A stretch of DNA of 54,833 bases, from positions 1-54,833 of the forward strand of contig CALUKU010000021.1 in assembly GCA_944321295.1 (NCBI GenBank). Direction: 5' to 3'. This DNA comes from an uncultured Prevotella sp. GTDB lineage: Bacteria > Bacteroidota > Bacteroidia > Bacteroidales > Bacteroidaceae. Positions 17,638-28,000 of this stretch are shown here, one piece after another (position 1 is the first letter of the stretch; every line of letters begins with the position of its first letter). Below the pieces are notes generated by a model. It was not told the origin of the DNA. It saw only the letters and a list, made by a program, of their open reading frames with translations, and made no database searches. Made by a program: the position numbers and the translations under genes.

Positions 17638-17888
17638 CCATAATGCGCCCATGCATAATTCATAATAGGGCTGTGCGGTGCCAATGTGTAATTGGCTTGC
17701 GCCGACTTTCGGTTCACAATGCGTGAAGCATGATATGGCTGCGCCGTGAAAGTCGTTTTTTTGTAGGTTTTTTATCTTTTTCATCGCTTAAGGGCGATTA
17801 TTAGCAGCCCCGGTTTGTTGTAAACAGCAGGCTTTTTATTAATTTTGCACGGCGTAGCCCTATTATGCATTATGCATTGCGCATTATG
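17638..17888. repeat. Inverted-repeat element upstream of priA
   Basis: Arms 17638-17676 and 17847-17888 are imperfect inverted copies built from CATAATGCGC, CATAAT and AATAGGGCT. They enclose about 170 bases with no gene. The right arm contains the priA start codon and follows the priA -7 element, so the element supplies the priA 5' leader. Confidence 0.65.
17840..17847 (+). promoter_or_regulatory. priA -7 element, TAATTTTG
   Basis: Consensus -7 element 38 bases before ATG 17886 and only 17 before ATG 17865, which favours the downstream start. Confidence 0.6.
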
Positions 17889-20156
17889 AATTACGTTGAT
17901 GTTCTCCTTCCCGTGCCGCTCGACGGCCTCTTCACTTACTCCGTTCCGCCCGAGATGGAAGCGTCGGCGGAGCGGGGCAGGCGTGTGCTCGTGCCCTTCG
18001 GGCGCAACAAGACATACGTGGGACTTGTCATAAGGGCGCACGCCGACAAGCCCGGGTTTGCCGTAAAGCCGGTCAAGATGGTTATGGACGACGCGCCGAT
18101 CGTTACCGACCAGCAGCTGGAGTTGTGGCGCTGGCTGTCGTCTTACTACATGTGCGCCCCCGGCGACGTGCTCACCGCCGCCCTGCCGGGCGGGCTCAAG
18201 TCGGCCGACAGCTACCGCCCTAAGACCGAAACGTGCCTCGCCCTCGCCCCCGAGTACGCCTCTGAGCGTGCCATGCACGTGGCCCTCGACATGCTCGGGC
18301 GGGCCGTTAAGCAGCGCGAGGCGTTCGCCTGCTTCCTTGCCATGAGCCGTTGGGACACCGTCGAGGACGCGGCTGCGCCCCAGGGCGTCGTCGAAGTGAC
18401 GCGCGACGAACTGATGAACACCGCCCACTGCACGGCTGCCACGATTAAGAGCCTTGTAGACCGCCGCCTGCTCGTGCCTTACGAGCGCGAGGTGGGCCGC
18501 CTTAACCACGGCGGCGAGCCGCACTTCGACAATATTAAGCCGCTCAACCCCGCGCAGCAGGAAGCCTACAACCAGATAGTATTCTCGTTCCTTAAGAAGA
18601 ACGTAGTGCTGCTCCACGGCGTCACGTCGAGCGGAAAGACCGAAATATACATCCATCTCATACGCCAGGCGCTTGAGCGCAGGCAGCAGGTTCTTTATCT
18701 CCTGCCCGAGATTGCGCTGACCGTGCAGATGCGCCAACGCCTGCAGCGCGTGTTCGGCGGGCGGCTCGGCATATACCATTCAAAGTACTCCGACGCCGAG
18801 CGCGTGGAGATATGGAAGAAGCAGATGTCGCAAAACCCTTACGACGTAATCCTCGGAGCGCGCTCCGCCGTGCTCCTGCCGTTCGCCCGTTTGGGGCTTG
18901 TCATCGTCGACGAGGAGCACGAAACGTCGTTCAAACAGCAGGACCCCGCACCCCGTTACCACGCCCGCTCGGCGGCGATAATGCTTGCCGCCAAGGCCGG
19001 AGCCAAGGTGTTGCTCGGCTCTGCCACGCCCTGCGCCGAGACATGGCACAACGCCCGTACTGGCAAGTACGGCTACGTGCGCCTTGACCGGCGCTTCGGC
19101 GACATGCAGATGCCCGAAATCACCGTCGTCGACACTAAGGACCTGCAGCGCCGCAAGATGATGAATGGCCCCTTCTCGCCGCTCTTGCTCTCGTCGATGC
19201 GCCGCGCCCTTGACAATAAGGAGCAGGTAATCCTCTTCCAGAACCGCCGCGGCTTCGCCCCGATGATAGAGTGCCGCGAGTGCGGATGGACGCCGAGATG
19301 CGAGGCGTGCGACGTTTCACTGACTTACCATAAGAACCTCGGACAGCTCACCTGCCACTATTGCGGACGCACGTATGCCGTGCCCGACGTGTGCCCTTGC
19401 TGCGGAAGCCGCGACCTGCGCGGACGGGGCTACGGCACGGAGAAGGTTGAGGACAAGGTGATGGAGCTGTTCCCCGACGCCCGCGTGGCGCGAATGGACC
19501 TCGACACGACGCGCACCCGCAACGCCTACGAGCGCCTGATAAGCGACTTCTCGGCGCATCGCACCGACATACTGATAGGCACGCAGATGGTGAGCAAGGG
19601 CCTCGACTTCGATCATGTGTCAGTCGTCGGCATACTTAACGCCGACTCCATGCTCAACTATCCCGACTTCCGAGCCTACGAGCATGCCTTTACCATGATG
19701 GCGCAGGTGGCCGGACGCGCCGGCCGCAAGGGCAAGCGGGGCGTTGTGTTGCTGCAGACCAAGAGTCCCGAGCTGCCCGTCATAGGCCAGGTGGTGCGCA
19801 ACGACGTCGACGGTTTTTACTCCGACCTGATGGAGGAGCGGCAGTTGTTCCGCTATCCGCCCTTCTTCCACATCATAAACGTTTACCTGAAGCATAAGGA
19901 CGAGCCTACGGTCACGGCGGCGGCCGAGGCCCTCGGCGCCCTGCTGCGCCAGTGGTTCGGCGACCGTGTGCTGGGACCTGACAAGCCGGCGGTGGCCCGC
20001 GTCAAGGCTATGTGCATACGCAAGATGGTTGTGAAGCTTGAGAACGGGCTCGACCGGGCCAAGGTCCGTCTTTACCTCGGCAAGGGTAAAGACATCGTTT
20101 TGCAAGATAATAGGTATAAGTCGGTAGGCGTTTACTTTGACGTAGACCCGCTTTGA
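17886..20156 (+). CDS. priA: Primosomal protein N' (replication restart helicase)
   Basis: DEAH-type 3'-5' helicase that reloads the replisome at stalled forks. About 756 aa. The N-terminal DNA-binding domain opens MNYVDVLLPVPLDGLFTYSVP, as in PriA. Walker A is HGVTSSGKTEIYIHL and the DEAH-like motif is VIVDEEHETSF. A cysteine-rich double zinc site follows (CRECGWTPRCEACDVSL..., CHYCGRTY...CPCCGS). The helicase C motifs include GTQMVSKGLDFDHV and QVAGRAGRKGKRG. ATG 17886 is preferred to 17865 from the promoter position and the family N-terminus. It is a single gene ending in a strong hairpin. Confidence 0.96.
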   Translation: MNYVDVLLPVPLDGLFTYSVPPEMEASAERGRRVLVPFGRNKTYVGLVIRAHADKPGFAVKPVKMVMDDAPIVTDQQLELWRWLSSYYMCAPGDVLTAALPGGLKSADSYRPKTETCLALAPEYASERAMHVALDMLGRAVKQREAFACFLAMSRWDTVEDAAAPQGVVEVTRDELMNTAHCTAATIKSLVDRRLLVPYEREVGRLNHGGEPHFDNIKPLNPAQQEAYNQIVFSFLKKNVVLLHGVTSSGKTEIYIHLIRQALERRQQVLYLLPEIALTVQMRQRLQRVFGGRLGIYHSKYSDAERVEIWKKQMSQNPYDVILGARSAVLLPFARLGLVIVDEEHETSFKQQDPAPRYHARSAAIMLAAKAGAKVLLGSATPCAETWHNARTGKYGYVRLDRRFGDMQMPEITVVDTKDLQRRKMMNGPFSPLLLSSMRRALDNKEQVILFQNRRGFAPMIECRECGWTPRCEACDVSLTYHKNLGQLTCHYCGRTYAVPDVCPCCGSRDLRGRGYGTEKVEDKVMELFPDARVARMDLDTTRTRNAYERLISDFSAHRTDILIGTQMVSKGLDFDHVSVVGILNADSMLNYPDFRAYEHAFTMMAQVAGRAGRKGKRGVVLLQTKSPELPVIGQVVRNDVDGFYSDLMEERQLFRYPPFFHIINVYLKHKDEPTVTAAAEALGALLRQWFGDRVLGPDKPAVARVKAMCIRKMVVKLENGLDRAKVRLYLGKGKDIVLQDNRYKSVGVYFDVDPL

Positions 20157-20180
20157 TGAAATGAAAAGTTAAAAATTAAA

Positions 20181-20235
20181 AGTGAAAAATCCATCTGCCA
20201 CGTAGTAAGGGGCAAATGGATTTTTCACTTTCAGC
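20181..20235. terminator. Terminator after priA
   Basis: Stem AGTGAAAAATCCATCTGCC (20181-20199) with GGCAAATGGATTTTTCACT (20211-20229). It can form on both strands and lies 24 bases after the priA stop. Confidence 0.7.
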
Positions 20236-20256
20236 AGTCGTTTTCCCGTTTTTAAC

Positions 20257-20444
20257 GTGAATTCGGTATAAACTTTTATGCCTTAAATTCAAGCGGGCAC
20301 CCTCGCATAGGGACATAATTTATTATGTCCGCACGCCGCGAAGAGGCGTATTATGCAGTAATATTGCCAATAACGTTTTTTCAGAACGTGCGGACATAAT
20401 AAATTATGTCTCTACGAAGGGTGTTCTTCTGATATTGAACTCAC
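20257..20444. repeat. MITE-like element B
   Basis: Terminal inverted repeats GTGAATTCGGTATAA (20257-20271) and TGATATTGAACTCAC (20430-20444) match those of element A. The core differs: a 28-base arm (20308-20335) and its inverted partner (20387-20415), each itself palindromic (GGACATAATTTATTATGTCC). It ends 5 bases before the stop codon of the convergent PgpH-like gene. No coding capacity. Confidence 0.7.
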
Positions 20445-20449
20445 TTGTT

Positions 20450-22516
20450 TTAGTTTGCCTTGTCCTTTTTAAGCTCGGGGTAACTGGTGCGCGTGTGGTA
20501 GATAGACTTAAGTCGTTCGGTAAGCACCTGCTTGGCTACGGCTATGTCGTGGAAGGTGATGGGGCAGTTCTTGAAGTACCCTTCCTCCATTTGTCCGTCT
20601 ATGAGCTTGTTCACCAGGCCCGAAATGCTTTCCTCCGTGTATTCCTTGAGCGAGCGCGCGGCAGCCTCCACGGTGTCGGCCATCATCAGGATGGCCTGCT
20701 CGCGGGTGAACGGGTCGGGCCCGGGGTAGGTGAAGAGGGTGTCGTCCACCGGCTCGTCGGGGTGCTCGTTCTTGTAAGAGATGTAGAAGTACTTGGTCTT
20801 TCCGGAGCCGTGGTGGGTCTTGATGAAGTCCTTTATCACGCCGGGCAGGCCGTATTTCTCGGCCATTTTCAGTCCGTCGGTGACGTGGCCGATTACCACC
20901 TGCGCGGCATCGATGCGCGACATTGTGTCAAGGGGGTTGGCTCCGCCCATCTGGTTCTCGGTGAAATAGGCCGGGTTTTTCATCTTTCCGATGTCGTGAT
21001 ACATGGCTCCCGTGCGCACGAGCTGCGCCTTGGCGCCGATCTTGTTAGCTATCTCGGCGCCGAGGTTGCCCACCATCACCGAGTGCTGGAACGTGCCGGG
21101 GGCCACCTCGCTGAGGTTGCGCAGCAGTTTCTTGTTGGTGTTTGACAGCTCGATGAGCGTCACGTTGGATATGAAGCCGAACGTCTTCTCTATGACGAGC
21201 ATGAGCGGATAGGCAAAGAGCAGCAGCACGCCGTTGGCCACGAAGTACTTGTACATGCTGTGGTCCATGGTGGTTATGCTGTTGTCCTGCATCAGCTGCA
21301 GGGCGAAGTAGATGGCGCTGCAGCCCATGGTGACAAGCAGGGCGGTCTTGAAGATTTCCGCGCGTTGCGACAGCTCACGCAGGGAGTAGATGGCGATGAG
21401 GCCCGCCACGAGCTGCACGATGATGAATTCGTACTGGTATTTTACCGCGGCGGCGCATATGAGCACCATCGTGGCGTGGGCGATGAAGGCCGTGCGCGAG
21501 TCGAGGAATACCCGGATGAATATCGGGGCGATGGCGAACGGCAGGATGTAGACGCTCAGCACGTTGTGTGTCATCATCAGCGACACGAGCACGGGGAAGA
21601 GCGTCATCATCGTGTAGAGCATGGCTATGCTGCGGGGCTTGTCGAAATAGTCCCTGCGGAACAAGCGCAGGTAGGTGGTGAAGAGAAGTATCAGCGTGGC
21701 GACGAATAGCACCTGGCCGGCGATGGTCGACGGCACGGCGCTCACGCTGGCGCTGCGCCGCTGCGTCTCCTTCTCGAACGAGTTGAGCACGCGGTACGTA
21801 TAGTCGTCGACGATTTCTCCGCGGTCAATTATCTTCTGGCCGCTCAGCACCATTCCGCTTGCCAGCGGTATGCCGCTGAGTATGTCGTCCATCTCGGTTT
21901 CGCTGCGTTCCTCGTCGTAGATGAGGTTCGGCTGTATGTATTCGTTAAGGTTGCAGCGCTGCAGGGCTTGCCTCACGGCGGCCAGCTTGGGGTCGGTGAA
22001 GAGGCGCTCGTAGGCCGTCATGGTTGAGTAGACGCACGTTATCTCGGTGCTGAAGGCCTTCTTGCCGTTCACTATGCGTATCATGCTCGTCGTGTCGCGC
22101 ATTATCTTCGAGTATTCGGGCGCGTTCATAATGCCCGCCTGGTAAAGGCGGTGCAGGCGGTCGGTAATCGTTGCCGTGAAGCCCTGCGGCAGGCCGGGTA
22201 TGCCGCCCTTGTATTTCTCGGCGAAGCGCCTTATCTGCTGCTGCTCCACCTTCGTGTCGTAGTTGTAGTAAGGCTCGAAGGCTTCGGCTATGCTGTCCTG
22301 CTCTTCCTTTATGGTGGCCTCGGTCTTGTAGATGGGGAAGTCGAACTTTGCTATCAGCGAGCTGTACATCCACGGCTTGCCGATGTCGTAGCGGAACTGC
22401 GGGCCGCTGTTGCGCGGCAGGAAGAACACGATGACCGAGACGGTTACCACCATCAGGACGAGATACATGAGCAGGCGGCTCCAGTTGACGGAGCTTGTAT
22501 TGGCGATTTTCATCAT
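20450..22516 (-). CDS. PgpH-like 7TM HD-domain phosphodiesterase
   Basis: Membrane protein of 688 aa in the 7TM-HD (PgpH) family; characterised members hydrolyse cyclic di-AMP. An N-terminal helix is followed by a large extracytoplasmic domain (about residues 40-260), then a block of transmembrane helices (about 270-450) and a cytoplasmic HD domain. The HD residues are visible: QHSVMVGNL, GAMYHDIGK, IGHVTDGLKMAEKYGLP, IKTHHGSG and MMADTVEAAARSL. Transcribed alone on the minus strand with MITE-like element B directly after its stop. Substrate is inferred from the family. Confidence 0.9.
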   Translation of the reverse strand: MMKIANTSSVNWSRLLMYLVLMVVTVSVIVFFLPRNSGPQFRYDIGKPWMYSSLIAKFDFPIYKTEATIKEEQDSIAEAFEPYYNYDTKVEQQQIRRFAEKYKGGIPGLPQGFTATITDRLHRLYQAGIMNAPEYSKIMRDTTSMIRIVNGKKAFSTEITCVYSTMTAYERLFTDPKLAAVRQALQRCNLNEYIQPNLIYDEERSETEMDDILSGIPLASGMVLSGQKIIDRGEIVDDYTYRVLNSFEKETQRRSASVSAVPSTIAGQVLFVATLILLFTTYLRLFRRDYFDKPRSIAMLYTMMTLFPVLVSLMMTHNVLSVYILPFAIAPIFIRVFLDSRTAFIAHATMVLICAAAVKYQYEFIIVQLVAGLIAIYSLRELSQRAEIFKTALLVTMGCSAIYFALQLMQDNSITTMDHSMYKYFVANGVLLLFAYPLMLVIEKTFGFISNVTLIELSNTNKKLLRNLSEVAPGTFQHSVMVGNLGAEIANKIGAKAQLVRTGAMYHDIGKMKNPAYFTENQMGGANPLDTMSRIDAAQVVIGHVTDGLKMAEKYGLPGVIKDFIKTHHGSGKTKYFYISYKNEHPDEPVDDTLFTYPGPDPFTREQAILMMADTVEAAARSLKEYTEESISGLVNKLIDGQMEEGYFKNCPITFHDIAVAKQVLTERLKSIYHTRTSYPELKKDKAN

Positions 22517-22586
22517 TTTGCTTTAGCGTTGAGTACTTTACTCTGCGAAAATACTAAAAAAATACGCCAATATTGCGAAAATATTG

Positions 22587-22594
22587 TATTTTTG
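22587..22594 (+). promoter_or_regulatory. Possible gltX -7 element, TATTTTTG
   Basis: A good -7 match with no obvious -33, 230 bases before the gltX ATG. If used, the leader would contain palindrome module copy 4. Confidence 0.4.
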
Positions 22595-22638
22595 CACAAA
22601 ATTTTAAGTCCGCGCCCGTCGACGGGCGGCCGGGCGCC

Positions 22639-22726
22639 GTGCGAAAGCTTGCCTTTTAGCGTGTGAAAGCTTACCTTTCGCGGCGTAAAAGCTTACCTTT
22701 CGCAGGCCGAAAGGCGGCCTTTTGCA
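22639..22726. repeat. Dispersed palindrome module, copy 4
   Basis: Four units (GCGAAAGCTTGCCTTTTAGC, GAAAGCTTACCTTTCGC, AAAAGCTTACCTTTCGC, GAAAGGCGGCCTTTTGC). It lies in the 309-base gap between the divergent PgpH-like gene and gltX. Besides it and the -7 element, the gap holds only GC-rich sequence. Confidence 0.8.
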
Positions 22727-22825
22727 AGGCCGCGGGCAACGTGCTGGCAGCCAGCGTGTTGCGGCGCGCGGCCAGGGCGGCCGGAGGCCGCGGGGCGGCA
22801 GCGGACCGATATCGAATATAACGAA

Positions 22826-24343
22826 ATGTCAGAAGGAAAAGTAAGAGTGCGTTTCGCGCCCAGTCCTACCGGGGCGCTGCACATAGGCGGTGTGCGCACC
22901 GCGTTGTACAACTATCTCTTCGCCCGCCAGAGGGGCGGCGAGATGATCTTCAGGATTGAGGACACCGACTCGAGCCGCTTCGTGCCCGGGGCAGAAGAGT
23001 ATATCATAGAGTCGTTCCGCTGGCTCGGCATAAAGTTCGACGAGGGCGTCAGCTTCGGCGGAAAGCACGGCCCTTACCGCCAGAGCGAGCGCCGCGGCAT
23101 ATATAAGAAATATGTGGAGCAGCTGCTCGAGGCGGGCCGCGCCTACGTGGCCTTTGACACTCCCGAGGAGCTGGAGGCAAAGCGCCAGGAGATAAAGAAC
23201 TTCCAATACGACGCGCAGACGCGCCACATGATGCGCAACTCGCTAACCATGCCTAAGGAAGAGGTCGACCGCCTGATTGCCGACGGCGTGCAGTATGTCG
23301 TCAGGTTCAAGGTGGAGCCGGGCGAGGAGGTGCACGTCAACGACATGATACGCGGCGACGTGGTCATCAAGAGCGACATCCTTGACGACAAGGTGCTCTT
23401 CAAGAGCGCCGACGAACTGCCCACTTACCATCTGGCAAACATAGTTGACGACCACCTGATGGAGGTCACACACGTCATACGAGGCGAGGAGTGGCTGCCC
23501 AGCGCGCCGCTGCACGTGCTGCTCTACCGCGCCCTGGGCTGGGGGGACTCTATGCCCCGCTTCGCCCATCTGCCGCTGCTGCTCAAGCCCGACGGCAAGG
23601 GAAAGCTCAGCAAACGCGACGGCGACCGCCTCGGCTTCCCTGTCTTCCCGCTCGAATGGCACGACCCCAAGACGGGCGAGGTCAGCTCGGGCTTCCGCGA
23701 GCAGGGATATTTCCCCGAGGCCGTTGTCAACTTCCTCGCCCTGCTGGGCTGGAACCCCGGCACCGAGCAGGAGCTTTTCACGATGGACGAGCTTATTGAG
23801 CAGTTCGACATCGCCAAGTGCAGCAAGGCCGGCGCGCGCTTCGACTATAAGAAGGCGATATGGTTCAACCATGAGTACATACTGCGCAAGAGCGACGACG
23901 AGATAGCGCGCCTGTTCGCCCCGATAGTGGCCGGCAACGGCGTAGACGAGCCTATGGAGCGCGTGAAGCAAGTGGTCGGCATGATGAAAGACCGCGTCGA
24001 CTTCGTGCGCGAGCTGTGGCCGCTGTGCTCGTTCTTCTTCATTCCGCCTACGGAATACGACGAGAAGACCGTGCGCAAGCGCTGGAAGGAGGACTCGGCG
24101 CAGGTCATGACCGAACTGGCCGACCTGCTGGAGGGCCTCGACGACTTCTCGCTCGAACATCAGGAGAGCGTCGTGATGGCCTGGGTGGAGGAGCGCGGCT
24201 ATAAGCTGGGCGACGTGATGAACGCCTTCCGCCTCGCCCTTGTGGGTATAGGCAAGGGCCCGGGCATGTTCGACATCTCGGCCTTCCTCGGCAAGGAGGA
24301 AACCCTGCGGCGCCTGCGCAAGGCCGTCGCCACGTTAAAGTGA
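22826..24343 (+). CDS. gltX: Glutamyl-tRNA synthetase
   Basis: Class I aminoacyl-tRNA synthetase charging tRNA-Glu with glutamate. 505 aa, normal length. The HIGH motif appears as HIGG (residues 19-22) in [21 protein letters not shown], and the KMSKS motif as KLSKR (260-264). FRIEDTD is at 42-48. The C-terminal anticodon-binding region ends normally. It is monocistronic, between GC-rich intergenic regions carrying repeat modules. Whether it also charges tRNA-Gln cannot be decided here. Confidence 0.97.
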   Translation: MSEGKVRVRFAPSPTGALHIGGVRTALYNYLFARQRGGEMIFRIEDTDSSRFVPGAEEYIIESFRWLGIKFDEGVSFGGKHGPYRQSERRGIYKKYVEQLLEAGRAYVAFDTPEELEAKRQEIKNFQYDAQTRHMMRNSLTMPKEEVDRLIADGVQYVVRFKVEPGEEVHVNDMIRGDVVIKSDILDDKVLFKSADELPTYHLANIVDDHLMEVTHVIRGEEWLPSAPLHVLLYRALGWGDSMPRFAHLPLLLKPDGKGKLSKRDGDRLGFPVFPLEWHDPKTGEVSSGFREQGYFPEAVVNFLALLGWNPGTEQELFTMDELIEQFDIAKCSKAGARFDYKKAIWFNHEYILRKSDDEIARLFAPIVAGNGVDEPMERVKQVVGMMKDRVDFVRELWPLCSFFFIPPTEYDEKTVRKRWKEDSAQVMTELADLLEGLDDFSLEHQESVVMAWVEERGYKLGDVMNAFRLALVGIGKGPGMFDISAFLGKEETLRRLRKAVATLK

Positions 24344-24640
24344 CAACTCAATTTCATGATGCTAATATCTCCGCGCGCCTTTGCCGTTGGTCGGTAGGGG
24401 CGTGCTTTTTTATGCCTTGCCGCGAGGTGGCATAGTGTAAGCCTAAAGGTTGTTTTGCTTGCACATTGATTTCGCTTGGCGCTTGTGGAGGGCCTCGCCG
24501 CGCGGCGGAAGGCCCTCGGCCGCAAATAAGCCGCTCTCGGGTGTGCAGTCGTAAGCGGCTTGCTTACAGGCGGTTGCGCCGTCGGCGGCCGATGTGTGCA
24601 GCGCCGGCGGCTGTCTTAATCGTGAAAAAGTGCTTTAATC

Positions 24641-24754
24641 ATACCGAAAGGTAAGCTCCCGATGACAGGGAGCTTACCTTTCTGCGTTCGGGGGCTATGC
24701 TCCCGGCGGTCGGGAGGTAAGCTTTCGCCCGTCGGGAGCATAGCTTTCGGCGGC
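24641..24754. repeat. Dispersed palindrome module, degenerate copy 5
   Basis: Related units with CCCGA/TCGGGAG additions: GAAAGGTAAGCTCCCGA pairs with the inverted GGGAGCTTACCTTTC, and GCTATGCTCCCG pairs with CGGGAGCATAGC. It keeps the two-hairpin plan but differs in sequence from the other copies. Confidence 0.5.
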
Positions 24755-24952
24755 TCGCGGATGGTCTTTTGCCCGCCGGCGGGCGGCGGGGCAGGGCGGC
24801 GGCGGCCGTTAGGCGGCCGCCAACGACTTAGTTTGCTGATTTTCACGGAACTTTCCGTTTTGACGTTTTGGCATGCCACGGCCTCGAAACGCTTTCTTTC
24901 CGTCAGCCGTAGCGGCGGCCTCGTGCGGCGGCGGCCGCCAGCTTACCTACAC

Positions 24953-24983
24953 GAAAAAGCCCGCGGCGACATCGTCGCCACGG
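24953..24983 (-). terminator. Terminator of the C10 peptidase gene
   Basis: On the minus strand CCCGTGGCGACGATGTCGCC pairs within itself into a GC-rich stem, closed by GCGGG and followed by CTTTTTC. It lies 45 bases beyond the stop codon. Confidence 0.75.
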
Positions 24984-25028
24984 GTCCCAGCGTAATCGTG
25001 ACGCGCGCCCCGGGGGCGCGCCTGACTG

Positions 25029-28000
25029 TCACTTCACAATGAATTTCTTGCCTCGGCTGATGTAAATGCCGGCCGGCAGGCGGTCGATGTCGGCCGTCGT
25101 GCCGACGCGCAGGCCGCTTATGCTGTAGACGGGGGCCGCCTCACGTTCGGCCTCCACTTGGCTTACGCCCGTCGTCAGGTTGACGGTGAACGCGCCCGTG
25201 GCGTCAAGCGTGACGTAAGAGTCGGTCGCTGCGTCGTAGTACATGACGCTTATCGTGCCCTCGGCGGCGTTGACGCCGAGGTTGGCCAGCGTCGGCCGCA
25301 GGTCTAATACGACGTTGAGCGTCTTCGTTTCGCCGCCGTTTATCTCAACGGCCTGTCGGAGCATGTTGCCGCCCGTGGGGCCTCCTCCTGCTCCGGTGAG
25401 CAGCAGGTTGAATACGATTTCACCCTCGTAGAAGCCGCCGAGGTTGCTTATCGCCGCCGTGAACCTAAGCTCGCCGTCGGCACCTACCGTGGGCGTGGCC
25501 ACGCTTAAGCCCTCGGCCGTCAGCGCAGGGGCGCCAGCCGTCGGCTGCAGAACGTTGAGGCTGAACGAGCCTATATACTCGTTTACGTTTACCGGAGTGG
25601 TGCGGTAAACGTTGAACGTGCGCTCGCCCGCAGCGGCAGGTAACTGGATGGTTGTCTTGAACGTGCCTTCCGAGTTAGCGGCGATTTCAAGCGTGCCCGA
25701 GCTGAGGTGCTCGCCGCTGGCGTTGTCGAATATCATCAGCGTGCCGAGGTAGTCGGCGCCGTCGTTGCGCACGTTCAGTATTATCGTTGCCGGGCGGCCT
25801 GCGTAGGCCGAACCGCCCATCACTTGCGGATCGCCTACTATCGAAATGGCCGGCGCAGGCGCGCTGCCGTCGTCGGTGACGGTGAACGTCGCCTTGGCCT
25901 CCGATAGTATGTACATCATCTCTTCCATGTCGACATGGCCCGGCGTGGCCGTGCCCGTGCCTTCGCGCGGGCCGAGAATGTCGAGCACCTCCTTAAAGTC
26001 GATGTCGAAGACGACGTCCTTACGCTCTCCCTTGTTTATCATCATGTCCTCCACGGGGCAGTAGTAATACCTGCCGCCGATGTCGATCCTCACGAAGGCG
26101 TAACCGTTGTAGAAGCCGCCTTGGTTGGTGTACGTTGCCGTAAGGCTCATCCGCTCGCCGTAGGTAAGGCTGTTGTCGGCTATCGTTACGCTCTCTACGC
26201 TCACGGCTGGGGCGCCTTCGGCCCTCTGCTGGGCCTGCAGGGTGAAGCGTCCGGCCTCGGCCGCAGGATTGTCGGGAGTTTCGTAGCTTACGATGAATTC
26301 AGCCTCCGTGTCGCCCTCGTCTACGGTCAGCGCGGTGAGCAGCGGGCGCGTTTCGCCCTCGTCTATTATGAAGTTGTCGGCGAACACCTGGCGGCCGTCG
26401 TCGGCGCGGGTCACCGTCACCATGCCGTTATAGTAGGCCCCGGTGTTTGTTATGGGTATGTTCACGTTGGCCGTGACGCCCGCGTAGACCGAGCCTCCTT
26501 CGGCCTCTGGCTTACCGCCGACGCTGAGGCTGAGCGGTAAGCCTGTCGGCAGTTCAAGCGTTATTGTGCCTCTGACGGCCGTAAGCTTGACTGTCGTGGG
26601 CAGCCCGTTGCCCTCTGCGCCTTTCAGAGGCTGTATGTTGTCGGGCGAGGGGCCGCAGACGGGGCGCAGTGTGTACGTTCCGTCGGGCAGCGAGGCCGGC
26701 GTCGTGTATATCATGTCGTAGCTGCCGTAATAGTAGTTGTTCTGCAGCGAGAAACGGCTTGAGCAGTCGGCGTCGACGAGGTTGCCGCCTGTGTCGTAGA
26801 TGGCGGTGCCTATGTAGCCGTCATAGTCCAGTCCTTGGCACTCAAGGTGGGTGATGTTGTATCTTATGATGTCGCCCGCGTTGCACGTGGTAGTTGTGCC
26901 CAGGCTCAGCGACTCGTAATATAGGCTGCAGTCGTAGGCCGTTCCGCCCTGTGCGCCGGCAGGCTTCAGGCCGTAGTAAACCTGTTGGTTTATGGTGTAG
27001 CCGTCGGCCGGAATGTTGTCAGAATTGAGCGACGCGAGGTCAAAGTAGCCGTCGTAGCTGCCGTACCAGCCCCAGTTTATGTGGAAGAGTCCTGCCTCGT
27101 CGTAGCCGTCGCAGATAAAGATATGGCCGCCCGAGGCGTTCTCGCCGCGGTAGAGCACGGGCCGCTGTTGGTCTATCTCGTGCCTTATCAGGCTTTCCCA
27201 CTCGGCCGGCGTGAAGTGTTCGCGTTGTCCTGAGGCGCATGACGGGTCGAAGCCGAACATGTTGACGAGCTTCTCCAGCGATATCGAGGCTGACGATTCG
27301 TAGGCGCAGAAGTCCATCTCGTGGCTCACGGCGCAGGCGTACATGAGCTGCGCAACGGCTTGGTTGGCCTCGTCGGAGTCGTAGTCTGTGTAGTAAGTCA
27401 GCATCTTGTCATAGTCGAAGGGATGGTCGGCAAGGTTGGCGCTGACTGTTATACCATGCTTACCGGTGCGGTATGCAGCCGTGCCGGTACCCTTTTCGGG
27501 GTAACGCCAGTAGTAGAACAGTTGTGCCATCGCCGTAGCCACGCAGCCTGTGACGCTCTGCCCGTCGTGCTCGTAGTCGTAGGGGCACAGCAGGTTGAAC
27601 GGCTCGTTCTGCCCCCACTGCGTCTTAACCAGGGGCTCCACGCCGCCCATCGACGACGCGGCGGCCGCCTCCTGCGCCGCCTTCAGCCCGCTTACGGCCT
27701 CTGCCGGAGCCTCGCCCGAGGCTATGGCCTCTGCCGCGCGGCCTACGGCCTCAAGCCACCAGCGCATGCCGGGGTTGTCGTCGGCGCCGGCAAAGCTGCC
27801 CCGGTCGGTGTAGCCCAGCACGGGGCGCATGCGGTCGTCGCCCGCAACGATGATTATTCCGCCGTCCTCGCCCTTGTCGAAGACGTAGTAAAGGGCGCCT
27901 TGGGCCTTGCCGCCCGACTTTGCGCGGGGCGTGGCCGTCTTGACGAGTGTCAGTTCTGTTTGTTGCGCCGCCGTGCCCGACGCTGACCGTGCGGCCGCCG

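Larger units (their letters stand above)
24344..25028. other. 685-base gene-free stretch
   Basis: Lies between convergent gltX and the C10 peptidase gene. It contains a degenerate palindrome module (24641-24754) and the minus-strand terminator (24953-24983). The rest is GC-rich with runs of CGGCGG-type sequence. Short frames here lack start signals and recognisable products, so I see no gene. Confidence 0.6.

Noticed and set aside
25700-27986. Long plus-strand open frames opposite the C10 peptidase gene (e.g. 25935-26540, 27321-27986)
   Set aside because: They mirror the GC-rich codon pattern of the real gene, have no recognisable domains, and lie entirely antisense to it.
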